Source: Cranoglanis bouderius (Eukaryota; Chordata; Actinopteri; Siluriformes; Cranoglanididae). Taken from it: 64,000 nucleotides of DNA. A program made the translations under genes and the position numbers. The notes below the pieces were generated by a model. It did no database searches and had not been told where the DNA came from. It saw only the letters and a list, made by a program, of their open reading frames with translations. Shown piece after piece: positions 50,490 to 62,409 of this stretch. The DNA lies in contig CM042560.1 in the NCBI GenBank assembly GCA_023630585.1, forward strand, positions 7,033,501-7,097,500. Reading direction: 5' to 3'. Position 1 is the first letter of the stretch. Each line of letters begins with the position of its first letter.

Positions 50490-53400
50490 ATGTCCTCTGC
50501 CGCCAGTGACAGCGTCTCCCGTTTAAACCAGTTCAAAAATAAAGGAAAGGATGTAAACGTAGGTGAAGTGTTTTATTCGTTATCATCAGGCAAAGCTGTT
50601 TATATTCGAGCTGAGGGTCGACAGTGTTTCTTTTACACCCTCAGGAGTTGAGGAGGAGGAGGGTGGAAGTCAGTGTGGAGCTCCGAAAAGCGAAGAAAGA
50701 TGAGCAGATTTTAAAAAGGAGAAATGTGAGCTGTTTGCCGGAGTCACAGGAACAGGATCCAAACCACAACTCACAGGTAACATCGGCAATGTTACCAAGT
50801 CTTTTTAAGGGAAAGTAGCTAATTACATACTCAAAAAGTCGCCAGATGACGCCATGAACTAATTTGCATACAGATTTAATCGTCACGAGTATTTGCATAT
50901 CAGAGCGTGTTACACGAAGGAGGACGCTTTTCTAAAGGCACATAGAAAAGAGTTTTCATCAGATTAGAAAATAACAGATTATAACTTAGTCATGGTACTA
51001 CAACATTATAAAAATACTGTAAATGTTAGTGTAATATACCGGCAACAGGGTTGCTAGTAAAGTGCTGTAAATATTCACGGTAAACAACTGTAGGATATTA
51101 CAGTAAAGTACTGTAATAACTTACATAGTATAAAGTAACACATGATCCAGTACATTTGCTCATTTTGGCTGATGGTTTTTTTTTTTTTAAAGCAACCCAC
51201 AGTTTATAATAGAGCTAAAGGGTCTTGCTCAAGTACTCCATAGCAGATTGGAGGTGCTGGGATTTGAACCCAAGCCCTTCAAAGCTATAACACAGCACCT
51301 CAACCACTGAGGCTATGTCCATGTTAACCTAAAGAGAGCTGAAAACTGCTACACTGACGTTTTCAAACATTTTCCAGAAATTGCTCGTCCACACCGAAAT
51401 GTCTGAAAACACTTAAAATCCCTGTGTAAAAAAAGTAAGAAGCTTTGGCCGGCGTCATTTCCGTCAGGTGTTTATTTAAAAAATACAATCTGAAGGTTGT
51501 ACAAAGTGACATTAATCTTTAACAACGCTATCAAACTGGATAGCAGGCACAACACCTGCAGAAACATCATCCACTATCTCGTTTGTTTTGAGTTGAATGG
51601 GTCACATGACAAAAAAAAAAAACTTTTTTCAAATTTATCCACTTTTTCGAAAAGCTACGTTCTCGCTGGACAAAAAAACGCCACCTCAGTGTGGACAGAA
51701 GGGCAAAACGTAGAGAAAAAGATGCGTTTTCAAATTTTTCCGGATTAATGTGGACGTAGCCTGAGTCACCACAACTAGCACAACTATTTTGCACTGATTC
51801 AATGCAGTGCAATCTTTTAATGCAAGTTTATTCACTGGTGGAGATGGGTGAATCAGTGGTAACTAGTTGTGCTAGTTGTAATAACTCAGTGGTTAAGGTG
51901 TTGCGTTATAAATCAAAAATCTGTGTTCAAATCCCAGCACCACCAAACTGGGTCTATGAGCAAGACCCATAACCTTCTGTATTCTGCACCAAGTTTCAGA
52001 ACAACTCTGTTGCCAGTAAATTACTCTAAAAAAAAATTTCAGTGAAGCTAAACATTTACATAATAATAGATTATGATATCTACCAAGAAGGCAACCAAAG
52101 TGGTAGTGGTTATTCAGGAAATTGACATGGTAAATAATTGGGAAATAATGGTGATCAGTGATTGGTTGCTGGGAAACAGTGGTGATCATGATTGGCCATT
52201 GGGAAATAATGGTGATCGGTGATTGGTTGCTGGGAAACAGTGGTGATCATGATTGGCCATTGGGAAATAAAGGTGATCAGTGATTGGCCATTGGGTACAA
52301 CGGTGATAAGAGATTGATTGTTGAGAAATAGTGGTGATCAGTGATTGGACATTTGGGAAACAGTGATCAATGATTTGTTGTAGTGAACATCGGCTCTTTT
52401 CAGTGAGTTAGCTAAACAATATTATGCTTTGGCTCCCAAACTGCACTTTGCCATCAGAGACATCGGAGACACAGTGGTGGTGTGTTATATATGAGAAATG
52501 ATGTCCTGTGTTCATGCATAAGTTTTGTGTTGTGTTACTCAAGACCATATGCGTTCATGTTATAGCATTAAATACGTCAGTCGGCCAGAACAGAAAACAT
52601 GTCACATTAAATCCAGTACTGTTCAGTTTCCATTTAATTAACATTAACAATCTCAAATGTCAATTTAGATAGCAGGCATAAAAACATAGTAGGTGTACAT
52701 TCAACATACACATTACAACATTCAGGCCAGGAAATGTACGCATAATCCTTAACAAGTTTTATTTGATCTCATTCTCAACATAACAGAAAATCGAGGTCTT
52801 TATTTACAAAACAGAGTGGATTAGTGCAACTCTACTAAGTATTCAATCAGTATGACAGAAGCATCGTCGTTAAAAGCATTAAAATGAGATGACATTCTAG
52901 TACACCACCTCTTTATCACTGAAGGCTGGGACAGTCCTAAGATGTATACATGAGCATTTATATAATTTCTTTTACACTCTGCAGTCGTTCCAGCACTGGA
53001 GTGTGGAGGAGATCGTCAGTGGCGTAAACAGTCAGTGTCTGGATCATCAGTTACAGGCCACACAGGCAGCAAGGTAAGAGACACTGCATACTTCACTTCA
53101 GTGTCCCAAATGATGTACTATACACTATGCACTTATACTATGTACTGTGTACTCTACCATCTAGTGTATGAATTTTAGAAGGGTAGTATCATCTCAAATG
53201 GAACACTAACGACTTTTGACTAACCGAAAGTATAAGCCGTTTCCCAGTCGATGGCAGATGACATCAAATGCACATAATGCGATGCCGCTAGCTTTAGCAA
53301 AGTCACTGAAAATGAATTTCACAGTATCAAGGTAACAAACAGTAAAATTAAGAAATTCATTTACTGAAGTTTTCACACTCTCTTTTTTTATATTCTGAGC

Positions 53401-56400
53401 AGATTTGAATCAGCTTCAGTGCCTGGTAGCTCCTCCCCTCTTCCTCTACGTAACCAAAGATGCGACTGTTGAGTGCATGAAGTGTCCAACATTCCACACT
53501 TCGTTTTTTCGGTTGAATAAGTGCATCATCCGGGTACTTGAAGTGCACGTCTTCTTGTTGGAATTTTCAGTGTGAACACACTACTCACACTATTTATATT
53601 ACTAAATGGCTCAGAATAGTGCATAAGTATGCGATTTGGGACGCACCTTTCATGTGGGCCACTAAGGTCTCATTTACATAGTTTTAAGTCCACTTTCGTT
53701 TAAGCAAGACGTGGTGGTTTTGGTTTGAGGACAAGATCTCATGAGCACCACATATTTTGTTTTGAAACTTCCTCCTGACTGAGATGATTCATTAATATCA
53801 CATGGTTGCACGCCGTGATGCACGTAAGGCAGCTAGATTCCCGGTTCCTTTTTTTTTGCAGTTGGCAAAACTCAATGCTTCTCCGTCTCTTATCAGTCAT
53901 TTTGCATTGCTAAATAAATAAACACTGCATCCAACTTCTCTCTTAGCTGCATTTGTGCTTCTTTTATCACCACCACTCCTGTTTTTTTTTTTTTTACTTG
54001 TACTGTTTAGAGAGTCACCAGGTCTGTGTTGTCATATTTAAAAGTGTCATCATATAACACATGTTAACAAGGCAGGATAAATTATATGAAGTTTCCATAC
54101 TGTTTTACCCCAACAGGAAGTTGCTGTCCAGAGAAAAACACCCTCCTATCGACTCAATTGTGGAAGCAGGTCTGATCACTACATTAGTGAGCTTCCTCTC
54201 GCTCTCTCACTGTCCTCCCATCCAGTTTGAGGCTGCCTGGGCTCTCACCAACATCGCCTCGGGCACCTCAGAACAAACAAGGGCCGTGGTGGAGGCGGGA
54301 GCCATTCCAGCCTTCATCGGCCTCATCTCCTCTCCTCACCCTCACATCAGCGAGCAAGCTATCTGGGCCCTCGGCAATATCGCCGGTGAGAAGAAATAGC
54401 AGTAAACATTTCACAGATGCGGTTTCTGGTTGAGTCTAAGTTTGTTTTCCTTTTAAGGTGATGGCTCGACGTACAGGGACAAAGTCATCAAACACGGAGC
54501 CATCGAGCCCCTGCTCGCACTCCTGTCTGTTCCCAATCTGTCTATGTTAACTGTAAGTACAAGGCTTATGTAGCTAGCAAATAATGAACATCTCTCTAAC
54601 TCAAACATTTTCTATAAAATAATTGTATTTGATAAATACATTTTATACCGCAGCGCTGTTGAATTCTCAAATCCGATTGGTCAGGATGTCTGTGTTACTA
54701 GTGAAACTTGAGAACATGCGCAGACAAGATTTTTTTTTATTATTAATTTCTATAGTAAAGCTTCTGAGCTGTTAAATTGCTAAGCCTTTGAGGCTGTTAA
54801 ACATGAATCACCACCCTTATATTAGTTTTAGACCCCCGGTCATTTCTGAACTCTCTCTTCCTCCCTGGTTGTAGACGAGCTACCTGAGGAACGTGGCGTG
54901 GACTCTGTCTAATCTATGCCGGAATAAAAATCCAGCTCCTCCCATGACTGCAGTGCAGCAGATGCTGCCAGCTCTGCTGCGCCTCCTCGAACACAACGAC
55001 CCTGAGGTGCTGGCCGACGCATGCTGGGCCGTGTCCTACCTCACCGATGGCCCGAACGAGCGCATCGAGGTGGTGCTGCAGGCTGGCCTCGTGCCCCAAC
55101 TCGTACAGCTGCTCGCCTGCTCTGACATCACCATCATGGTGAGAAACTCAAGCCTGTTTCACACATGCAATTTGATGCCAAATGGATTAAATGTGAATGA
55201 GGAAAAATTCTGGGAAGACTGATAAGGACGAGACCTAGTACAATTCCCTGGAAATGGGGCAAGAGGCAAGAGGGCTCATGTGTGAACAATAACTCATACA
55301 TTACTGCAAAATGCATGACAATACCTCTTGGGTGACTGATTTAAAAAAAAGCAAATTAAAGTAACAACAGGAGGAAAAGTCTAAAGCCAATTAAAAGGAT
55401 AGCAGGAACAAAATAACGAGAACCATCTAGAAATTAAAGCAGTTTTTGTGTTGAGCATGATGAAGAAACCCTTTTTTAGAGTCTTGCTATTAATAGCTCT
55501 TGGTGGTAGCTTGTTTTGTTTATCGTAATTGATAAAAATCTTTTAGTAAGTCATGTGAAAGATTGTGGTTAAGGTTTAGAAAAGTGCTATACAAATAAAG
55601 ATTACTTACATACTTGTGGTGCTATTGGCCTTTAATGCCACTCGTGACATTTGTTCATTCCACCAGCAGAATGATGAGGTAGATGATAAACACACAAAAA
55701 TCCCAGTTTCAGTCTGACATTTGAACACAGCACAATCACAGCACCAATTTGATATTACCATTGGTTTATTAATACTAGTTAAATTCTGACGATGGATGTG
55801 TTCACCTGTACTGTGTACCATAATTAACTCTTCATAATGCTGATGTTCTTGCATCGTTTAATTTCACAGACTCCATCGTTGCGTGCACTGGGGAACATCG
55901 TGACGGGAACGGACGAGCAGACTCAGAGGGTTCTGAACTCCGGGGCGCTGGCTCTGTTCCCCAATCTGCTGCGCCACCCAAAGAACAACATCCAGAAGGA
56001 GGCGGCGTGGACGCTGTCCAACATCACAGCCGGAAAAGACTCACAAATCCAGGATGTGGTTGACGCGGGTCTGGTGCCTCTGCTGGTGGAGGTCCTGCAG
56101 CAGGTGAGACATACTCACTGCAGGATATTAGTTTCCTTTACTTGCCTAATAGGGCTAGTGCCAAAATAAAGAAGCAAACATTGGGATATCAAACATGTCT
56201 CATCTCAAGTTCAAGTTCAAGTGGTTTTATTGTCATTTCAACCATATACAGCTGGTACAGTACACAGTGAAACGAAACAACGTTCCTCCAGGACCATGGT
56301 GCTACATAAAACAACACACTAAACGACACCGAACTAAAGAGCTACACATTCTACATAAAGTGCACATGCAAACAACACAAGACATTACAGTAACTCCTAA

Positions 56401-59400
56401 AACAGGACAATGGGCACAGTAAGTAACAGTGTCGTGCCGACCAGTACACAGTTCTAGTGTGAAAGTGTCAAGTATACAGGTAGTGCAAAAAAGATAGAAG
56501 AGTAACAATATAATTAAAAGATGCTATGAATCTAAACATAACATACTATGACATAGTATTCAGCAGATTAGCTTATACCATATATGGACATAGCAGTTAT
56601 TGCGGTAGCAGCCAGGTAAAAGTGTAGATAGTAACAAAAATTGTTACTCAACGACTACATTTAGGAAAAACTGAAAATTGCTTTTTTTTCTTTTTTCTTT
56701 TTATTGCTTGAAAGGGTTCATTTTAACATAGAGCTCCCTTATAGTGAACATGTAAGGAATAAAACATAGCAGGACATGCTGTTATAGGAAAATAATCCAC
56801 GATGGGGTGGTGTGATGCAGTTATGACTCTGAAGCAGCATACCCCTGAAATGTTTTATTCCTTTTATACGGCAGCATTTGTTCAATGATTGCAATTATGA
56901 ATTTATTAATTAACAATAGATAATGCTTTTTTTAGGGGACCAAGCACCGAAGGTGCATAGGCACCCTGTTGTTATTCAACCTTTTCTTCTTCTTCTTCTT
57001 CTTCTTCTTCTTCTTCTTCTTCTTCTTCTGGCTAGGGTATCTATGCACATAGAAACGTCTGGGTAAAAAGTCGTGAAATTTGGCACACTTTCTGGGGAGG
57101 TTCTAAGAAACATTCTGACCAAATTTGGGCCAAGTGCTGCCAATGCTCTAGTGCCACCACTGGGTCAAATTTGGGCCTAATTTGGAAGTACATTTATGGT
57201 CATAATTTTTCAACCGTGTGTCAAATTTAAAAGCCATCCCTGGATTCCCTGCGTTGAGACGCGTTCAACGCCTCGTCTATGACACGTAATTAAATTCTCC
57301 GCCATCTTGGATTTAGTTAAAAAAACGTTTTTTGGCACACGTCATCTTCGGAGTAAACATCACAAAAGTTATTAAAAGAATTTGTTCAAACAAATCTGAC
57401 GACGAAGCCACCAAAAAGGATGTGATGCTGTATCTCAGCAACAACCTTGCACATTGACACAAATCATGGTAGGCACCTTCACGGCCATGCCCTGAGGCTA
57501 TGCAACAAATTTTGTGACAGCGCCACTTACTGGTCAAAAGTTACAATAACATGCCAAAAATGCTTCCATCTAAGTGACATTTTTGCTATCTTCACCAAAT
57601 TTGGCTCACATCATCTTGAGATCTGTCCAAACAAAAGCTATCAAAGGAACTCTGATATTCAAAACCATTCTCCCATAATGGACTGGCAAATGCGTGAAAC
57701 TACAAATCATTCTTGAATTGATTTTTTGCCTATGGCTATGACTCTGGTTTCCTGTGATTGCTTATGCAACAAGTGTAACGCATCTGTGAATGTGCGGCTC
57801 ACTGAGTCTGGGTGCTTGGCCCATGAAAATGCTGCTTGCCGCTTTAATTTTATTTATAGTTACATTTAATGTTGTGGAACATCCGCAAGACAAGTTCGTG
57901 TTATTACTTATGTTGTAGCAGCTATCTTTTTTACTCTCTGTTGATGTTAATGAAGTTAAGACAAAAAAAAATGTCGTCAAACTGGAAAGCCTGAACTCCT
58001 CTGGGACTCACGTACTGGAAACCTACTGATCATTACAAAGCACTGACTTCTTTCATAGATGTTAAATAAACATCTCCTCACAGAAAACTTCAACATATCA
58101 ATTATTGTTTTTTATTTAAATTTATTTATTTAATTAAATAAGGTTTTTTTTTTTTACTCCATTTATTATTAGACTTGGATTATTAGATGTGGAATGTTCA
58201 CTATACAAGTCCCTGTGAATGAGCTGTCACTATAAAAATGATAATGTATTAGAACTGCACATTAATATAAGCCTGTCATTTAAATTAGATTAAATGAATC
58301 AGCACCTTTTGACCAATCAGATTTTAGAATTAAATAAACTGTGGTTTAAATGTTGGTTTAAATGCTCCTGTATTGACAAATTGATTATCAGTTGTCAATT
58401 TTGAGGTTTAAGCATGTTTCTATTGTCACAGGGAGACTATAAGACCCAGAAAGAGGCTGTGTGGGCCATCACCAACTACACCAGCGGGGGGACGGTGCAG
58501 CAGGTCGCATACTTGGTTCAGTCTGGAGTGCTCGAACCTCTCCTGAACCTTCTGTCAACCAAAGACAGCAAGACCATCTTAGTCATCCTGGATGCCATTC
58601 TGAATATTTTCATGGTAAACATAAAACATCTGAAAGCCATGTTTAATAGTGCAGAAGCACTAGGCTGAAGGAATTTGGTGCATTCTAGTTTCTATGGCAG
58701 TCACTTGGACATATTGGTCCAATTGCCTATATTCACGCAGAACATATACATTTGGATATGGCAGCTCAATTCTAGATAGAACACTGATGAACATGAATAG
58801 GAATTATTCAAAATCATGAATTCTCTCAAAACACTGAGGCATGGTTCCCGAATAGTGCAAAAGGAAAGATCAGGAGGAGTGGCATAGTCTCTCTCCTCTA
58901 TGAAACACAGCGAAACTAGCCAATCATGGGCATCTGTGAGCTCAAGCATGCAGAAGTGGGTGGATAGCGATTCCCTCCGAGTGTGTTATGCCACCCCCTG
59001 ATGAAGCATGAGCAGCAGTTCGAAAAGATGCAGTTGGCTGGTTGAGAGGAAGTATGTGATAGCCTTCCCTTCCCAGGTTGGTAGCTGGTGTGTGATTGGG
59101 AAGAGCTGCCTGATGAGTGGGAATTGGCTATGATTAAATTAGGGAGAAAATTGGGGAGAGAAAAAAAACTGGCATAAAACAGGCATGAGGCATAAAACTA
59201 TGAAATCACGATAAAATGTCAGGTTGAAATTCTTTTATTTTGTTAATGGTGGTGAACAAATTTATTCCAAAATTTTTCAGGGGCATTTACATAAGAAATG
59301 TAGTATTCATTAAAATCCACCGAAAAAAAACTTTCAAGCTCTTGGGTTTGTGTATCATTACGTTATGAGACTCATTAATGTGAACCTCGACTGATCGGGT

Positions 59401-60080
59401 TTCGGATTGTATAAGTGGCAGGAGTTATTGCAATTTTATATACGGATTACGTTGTCACTTCTGTGGGTTCTGCTGGTCTGTTAGTAACAGATTGTACTGT
59501 GCTGTCCTGCAGGCTGCAGATAAGATGGGCGAGACGGAGAAGCTGTGTCTGATGATCGAGGAATGCGGAGGACTGGACAGGATCGAGGCACTCCAGGCCC
59601 ATGAGCACGAAATGGTCTACAAAGCTGCACTCAAACTCATAGAGAAATACTTCTCAGGGGAAGTAAGTGTGTAATGAAACACTGAGCATTTATCTATTCT
59701 CAGAGTGCAGACTATCAGTATTTAGAAAAAACCCAACAATCGGCGGTTGTAGACTGTAATCTGAAGGCATCTTGAAATTAACGGCGATGGTTCTTCGGAT
59801 CACTGTACATAGGTGTATATACACGTATTTGTGTGAATATTTTTATAACTGGATTTCCAAAACTATCTATACATAATGCTATAGCCAGTGAGAAAAAGGA
59901 CGGCCTGATATCTAAGCAATCCGGTATTAAAGGAGCAAAATTTATTTAAAAAAATAAAATAAAGTAAATAAAGTATAAAATAGAAGTGCTCAATTGTCAT
60001 ACAGAATAATGGCACTATTTGATATGCAGTGCGCTTGCACCATTATAATAGGGTGGCCTTGGTCAGTGATTGGTCAGTGC

Positions 60081-60113
<33 letters not shown>

Positions 60114-60296
60114 ATTGTTATCACTATCATCATAATAATAATGGTAGTGCTATTAACGTTCATTCATAATTTTTGATTAACAATTTCTGTTTTGTTTTTT
60201 CATCAGGAAGAAGAGGATGAATCCATCGCACCTGAAGCAACCACTGATGGCTATGCCTTCCAGACTGCTGATAACCAAAGCACTTTTGATTTCTGA
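50490..60296 (+). CDS. kpna2: kpna2, importin subunit alpha-1, complete, 10 coding exons, 524 aa
   Basis: Importin alpha binds nuclear localisation signals in the cytoplasm and carries cargo with importin beta through the pore. Coding exons: 50490-50558, 50645-50776, 52985-53073, 54117-54385, 54458-54552, 54875-55138, 55870-56103, 58432-58614, 59513-59662, 60207-60296. Total 1575 nt with TGA; human KPNA2 is 529 aa. Residues 1-67 are the importin-beta-binding domain (RLNQFKNKGKDVN, ELRRRRVEVSVELRKAKKDE, LKRRN). ARM repeats follow with the Trp/Asn ladder: WALTNIASG, WALGNIAGD, WTLSNLCRN, WAVSYLTDG, LGNIVTGTDEQ, WTLSNITAG, WAITNYTSG. The C-terminus is acidic (EEEDES) and ends FDF. The ATG at 50490 follows acceptor TTTTACAG by six bases. 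Synteny with bptf and C17orf58 supports KPNA2 rather than KPNA7. No breaks were seen. Confidence 0.97.
50777..52984 (+). other. kpna2 intron with SINE fragments and a minisatellite
   Basis: SINE fragments: minus at about 51205-51320 (GCTGGGATTTGAACCC), plus at about 51880-51980 (TAACTCAGTGGTTAAGGTG, GTTCAAATCCCAGCACCACC). A minisatellite lies at 52131-52381. The remainder shows nothing I recognise. Confidence 0.65.
52131..52381. repeat. minisatellite, unit about 33 bp (66-bp higher order)
   Basis: Alternating units GGTGATCAGTGATTGGTTGC / TGGGAAACA and GGTGATCATGATTGGCCATT / GGGAAATAA are repeated about seven times. The first copies are near identical as 66-bp pairs; later ones are diverged. 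Confidence 0.85.
53099..53645. mobile_element. MITE of the TGTCCCAAAT family
   Basis: It begins GTGTCCCAAATGATGTACTA and ends GCGATTTGGGACGCACC, which are inverted relatives. It lies in the kpna2 intron after exon 53073, only about 25 bases from the donor. Fragments that look related are at 36262-36602, 31560-31615 and 61905-62015. Confidence 0.6.
56205..56760. repeat. dispersed repeat in kpna2 intron
   Basis: It starts AAGTTCAAGTTCAAGTGGTT, continues TTATTGTCATTTCAACCATA and CAGTACACAGTGAAACGAAA. I recognise this as a common teleost repeat, but the family name is uncertain and the right border is unclear. Confidence 0.5.
56761..58335. repeat. long copy of the dispersed repeat family, carrying a nested element
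   Basis: The left part (56761-56935) has GCTGTTATAGGAAAATAATC. The right part (57828-58335) has TAATGTTGTGGAACATCCGC, TGTTAAATAAACATCTCCTC and TTTTGACCAATCAGATTTTA. It fills most of the intron between kpna2 exons 55870-56103 and 58432-58614. Confidence 0.65.
56936..57827. mobile_element. nested element with CCAAGCACC / GGTGCTTGG termini
   Basis: The left end GGGGACCAAGCACCGAAGGT and the right end GGGTGCTTGGCCC are inverted around CCAAGCACC. A (TTC)n run (56985-57028) follows the left end. The interior has TCTATGCACATAGAAACGTC and ACCAAATTTGGGCCAAGTGC, phrases I recall from a fish repeat family. It has no coding frame of note. The insertion splits the surrounding repeat. Confidence 0.65.
58885..59165 (+). 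repeat. SINE-like repeat in kpna2 intron
   Basis: It carries GCCAATCATGGGCATCTGTG, GGTGGATAGCGATTCCCTCC, GTGTGTGATTGGGAAGAGCT and GGGAGAAAATTGGGGAGAGA. It resembles the interrupted copy at 7700-8650 and, more weakly, 18480-18745. Confidence 0.55.
60081..60111. repeat. (TAA)n microsatellite
   Basis: About ten TAA units in the last kpna2 intron, roughly 95 bases before the final exon. Confidence 0.95.
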
Positions 60297-60428
60297 AACA
60301 CTCCTCCACCACCACTACTCCATTCTAAATGACTTTTATATATATATACTTTTATATATGTATACATTTAAAGATTTTTTAAAATTATGTATATAAAGGC
60401 TCTTTTTAGTTTTACACTAAGCCTTGTA

Positions 60429-60434
60429 AATAAA
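60429..60434 (+). terminator. kpna2 poly(A) signal
   Basis: AATAAA lies 133 bases after the TGA stop. A second AATAAA is at about 60507-60512 just before the foldback element, so a short 3'UTR is expected. Confidence 0.65.
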
Positions 60435-60564
60435 TTTTTCACATGTAAGACATTCTGTGGTTCACTGATGTATGAGTGGCTAAGAATTTGACTGTATTTT
60501 ATTTTAAATAAAATACAGTTGTCCCAGGTCGAAATATTCCAGTGTTCTAATAAGCCCAAGTGCC

Positions 60565-61421
60565 TTAAAGGGATAGTTCACCCAAAAATGAAAATTCTCT
60601 GATCAATTACTCACCCTCATGTCGTTCCAAACCCATAAGACTCGTTCATCTTCGGAACACAAATGAAGACATTTTAATGAAACCTGGGAGATTTCTGTCC
60701 CTCCTTTTACAGTCCAAGTAACCAAAACTTTCAAGCTCCAAAAAGTTCATAAAGGCATCGTAAAAGTAATCCATGTGACTCCAGTGGTTTAATCGCAAAT
60801 TTATGAAGCGATACAAATGATTTGTGTGTGCAAACAAACTAAAATTAAGTCTTTATTCACAAAATATCTTCACTTCCGCATAGATCTCTGACACGTTTTC
60901 ACGAGAGAACCACGACGCATGCGTATTGTGTTGATGCTGTACAACGGGACCTGGAAGCGCTGCACTGTTTACAGCAAAGGGAGAGGGACGCTGTACAGAA
61001 ACTGAGTCACATAGAACAGTTTTTGTAACAAAGATGGCTGCAGATTTCGAGGACTTGCATTTTTTTTTTTGGCCGCTCTCACGTCAACTTCGTTCTCTTG
61101 TGAACATGCGTCAGAGATCTATGCGGAAGTGAAGATATTTTGTGAATAAAGACTTAATTTTAGTTTTTTTGTGCATACAAAACAAAAAAATTAAACCACT
61201 GGAGTCACATGGATTACTTTTACGATGTCTTTATGAAATTCTTGGAGTGTGAAAGTTTTGGTTACTTGGACTGTAAATGGGGGGGACAGAAATATCTATG
61301 GTTTCATTAAAATGTCTTCATTTGTGTTCCGAAGATGAACGAAAGTCTTATGGGTTTGGAACAACATGAGGGTGAGTAATTGATGACAGAATTTTCATTT
61401 TTGGGTGAAATATCCCTTTAA
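60565..61421. mobile_element. foldback MITE, 857 bp with about 330-bp inverted arms
   Basis: Both ends are TTAA followed by AGGGATAGTTCACCCAAAAA on the left and its complement (TTTTTGGGTGAAATATCCCT) on the right. The arms match through ACTCACCCTCATGTCGTTCC, GTAATCCATGTGACTCCAGT and AAGTCTTTATTCACAAAATA, reaching TCTTCACTTCCGCATAGATC. About 200 bases form the loop. The terminal sequence is common in cyprinid genomes. TTAA flanks would fit a piggyBac-like mobiliser, but this is inference. Confidence 0.88.
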
Positions 61422-61452
61422 ACACTTACTATTTTGATTTTCATGGATGAAG

Positions 61453-61640
61453 ATATATTTTGGGGTGGCACGGTAGGTCACCTCCCAAAAACATGCTGAA
61501 AGATTGATTGGATATGGTAAAATCCACACCCTTAGGTGTGAATGGGTCCCATTTAGGGTGTATTCCCACCAGAGAGGCTCCAGATCCACTGCGACCCTGC
61601 CGAGGAAAAAGCGGTTTTTGAAGATGAATAAATAAATGAA
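61453..61640 (+). repeat. retroposon tail
   Basis: It contains TGGGGTGGCACGGTAGGTCA, CCTCCCAAAAACATGCTGAA, CTCCAGATCCACTGCGACCC and ends AATAAATAAATGAA. It is a deleted copy of the element at 63027-63482. Confidence 0.6.
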
Positions 61641-61679
61641 CATGGATTTAATGAACCCTACACCAAATTTTCATATTAT

Positions 61680-62409
61680 TATTATTATTATTATTATTAA
61701 TTTATTTTTAGTTTTTTATTTATTATTTATTTATTTTTTACAAAATCATCATATACAAACTTTGGTAGTAGTAGTAGTAGTAGCATGATCATGCTTGATT
61801 TCTGTCTAAATTCATTTCTGACTACATTTTAAAACTATCTGGAGCTGTTGTTTCTCAGTTTGTCCATGCGATGTCGCTGCCGGTCATTTTGTAGACAGAA
61901 ACGGGGTGTAGCCTAAATGTCTCACTACTTCCTACACGCGCGCACTGTCTTTGGTACGAAATAATAGTGCTCGGCTTCACGCGTAGTGCCCTACACGTCC
62001 ATTTGGAATCCCGCCCCGGGTTAAATAGCTTTTTGGCTGCTCACAACTTTCACTCCGAACGAAAATAAACTGGTTTGTCCAAGAACAGCGGTGATTTCCC
62101 ATGGAGCGGGATTAAATAACACTTCCACAAGGTTCAGGGTTTCCAGGCTGGTCTTGTTTTTTATTTGTACATATAATGATGTGGATTTTGCTGGAAAGTT
62201 TGGTTTGAATGTTTAAGTGCTTATGTGTTAAAACCCATCCGGAGACAGTAATGCTGCGTCTTCAGTGGATTCACTCGCTGTTATTGGAGTGTAACCGCTG
62301 AAAAAACAAACAAGTTTTTAGGAAAAGTTCTCTCGTTTTTTTTTGTAGCCAGGTAAATAATTTAGTAGAAAATAGCTAGGAATAAACGTCAAGCTGGAAT
62401 ATAAAGGGA
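61680..62409 (+). promoter_or_regulatory. smurf2 promoter and 5'UTR region
   Basis: The start codon is at 62410. Upstream are a CCCGCCCCGGG GC-rich site (62010-62020), a TATA-like TTAAATA (62021-62027) and CG-rich stretches. The block 61905-62010 (CACTACTTCCTACACGCGCG, CATTTGGAATCCCG) looks like a MITE remnant. (TTA)n and (GTA)n runs are at 61676-61699 and 61766-61783. The transcription start is not determined. Confidence 0.4.

Noticed and set aside
52128..52385. Possible CRISPR-like array of regular repeats
   Set aside because: The repeats are contiguous, without unique spacers, in a vertebrate intron; it is a minisatellite.
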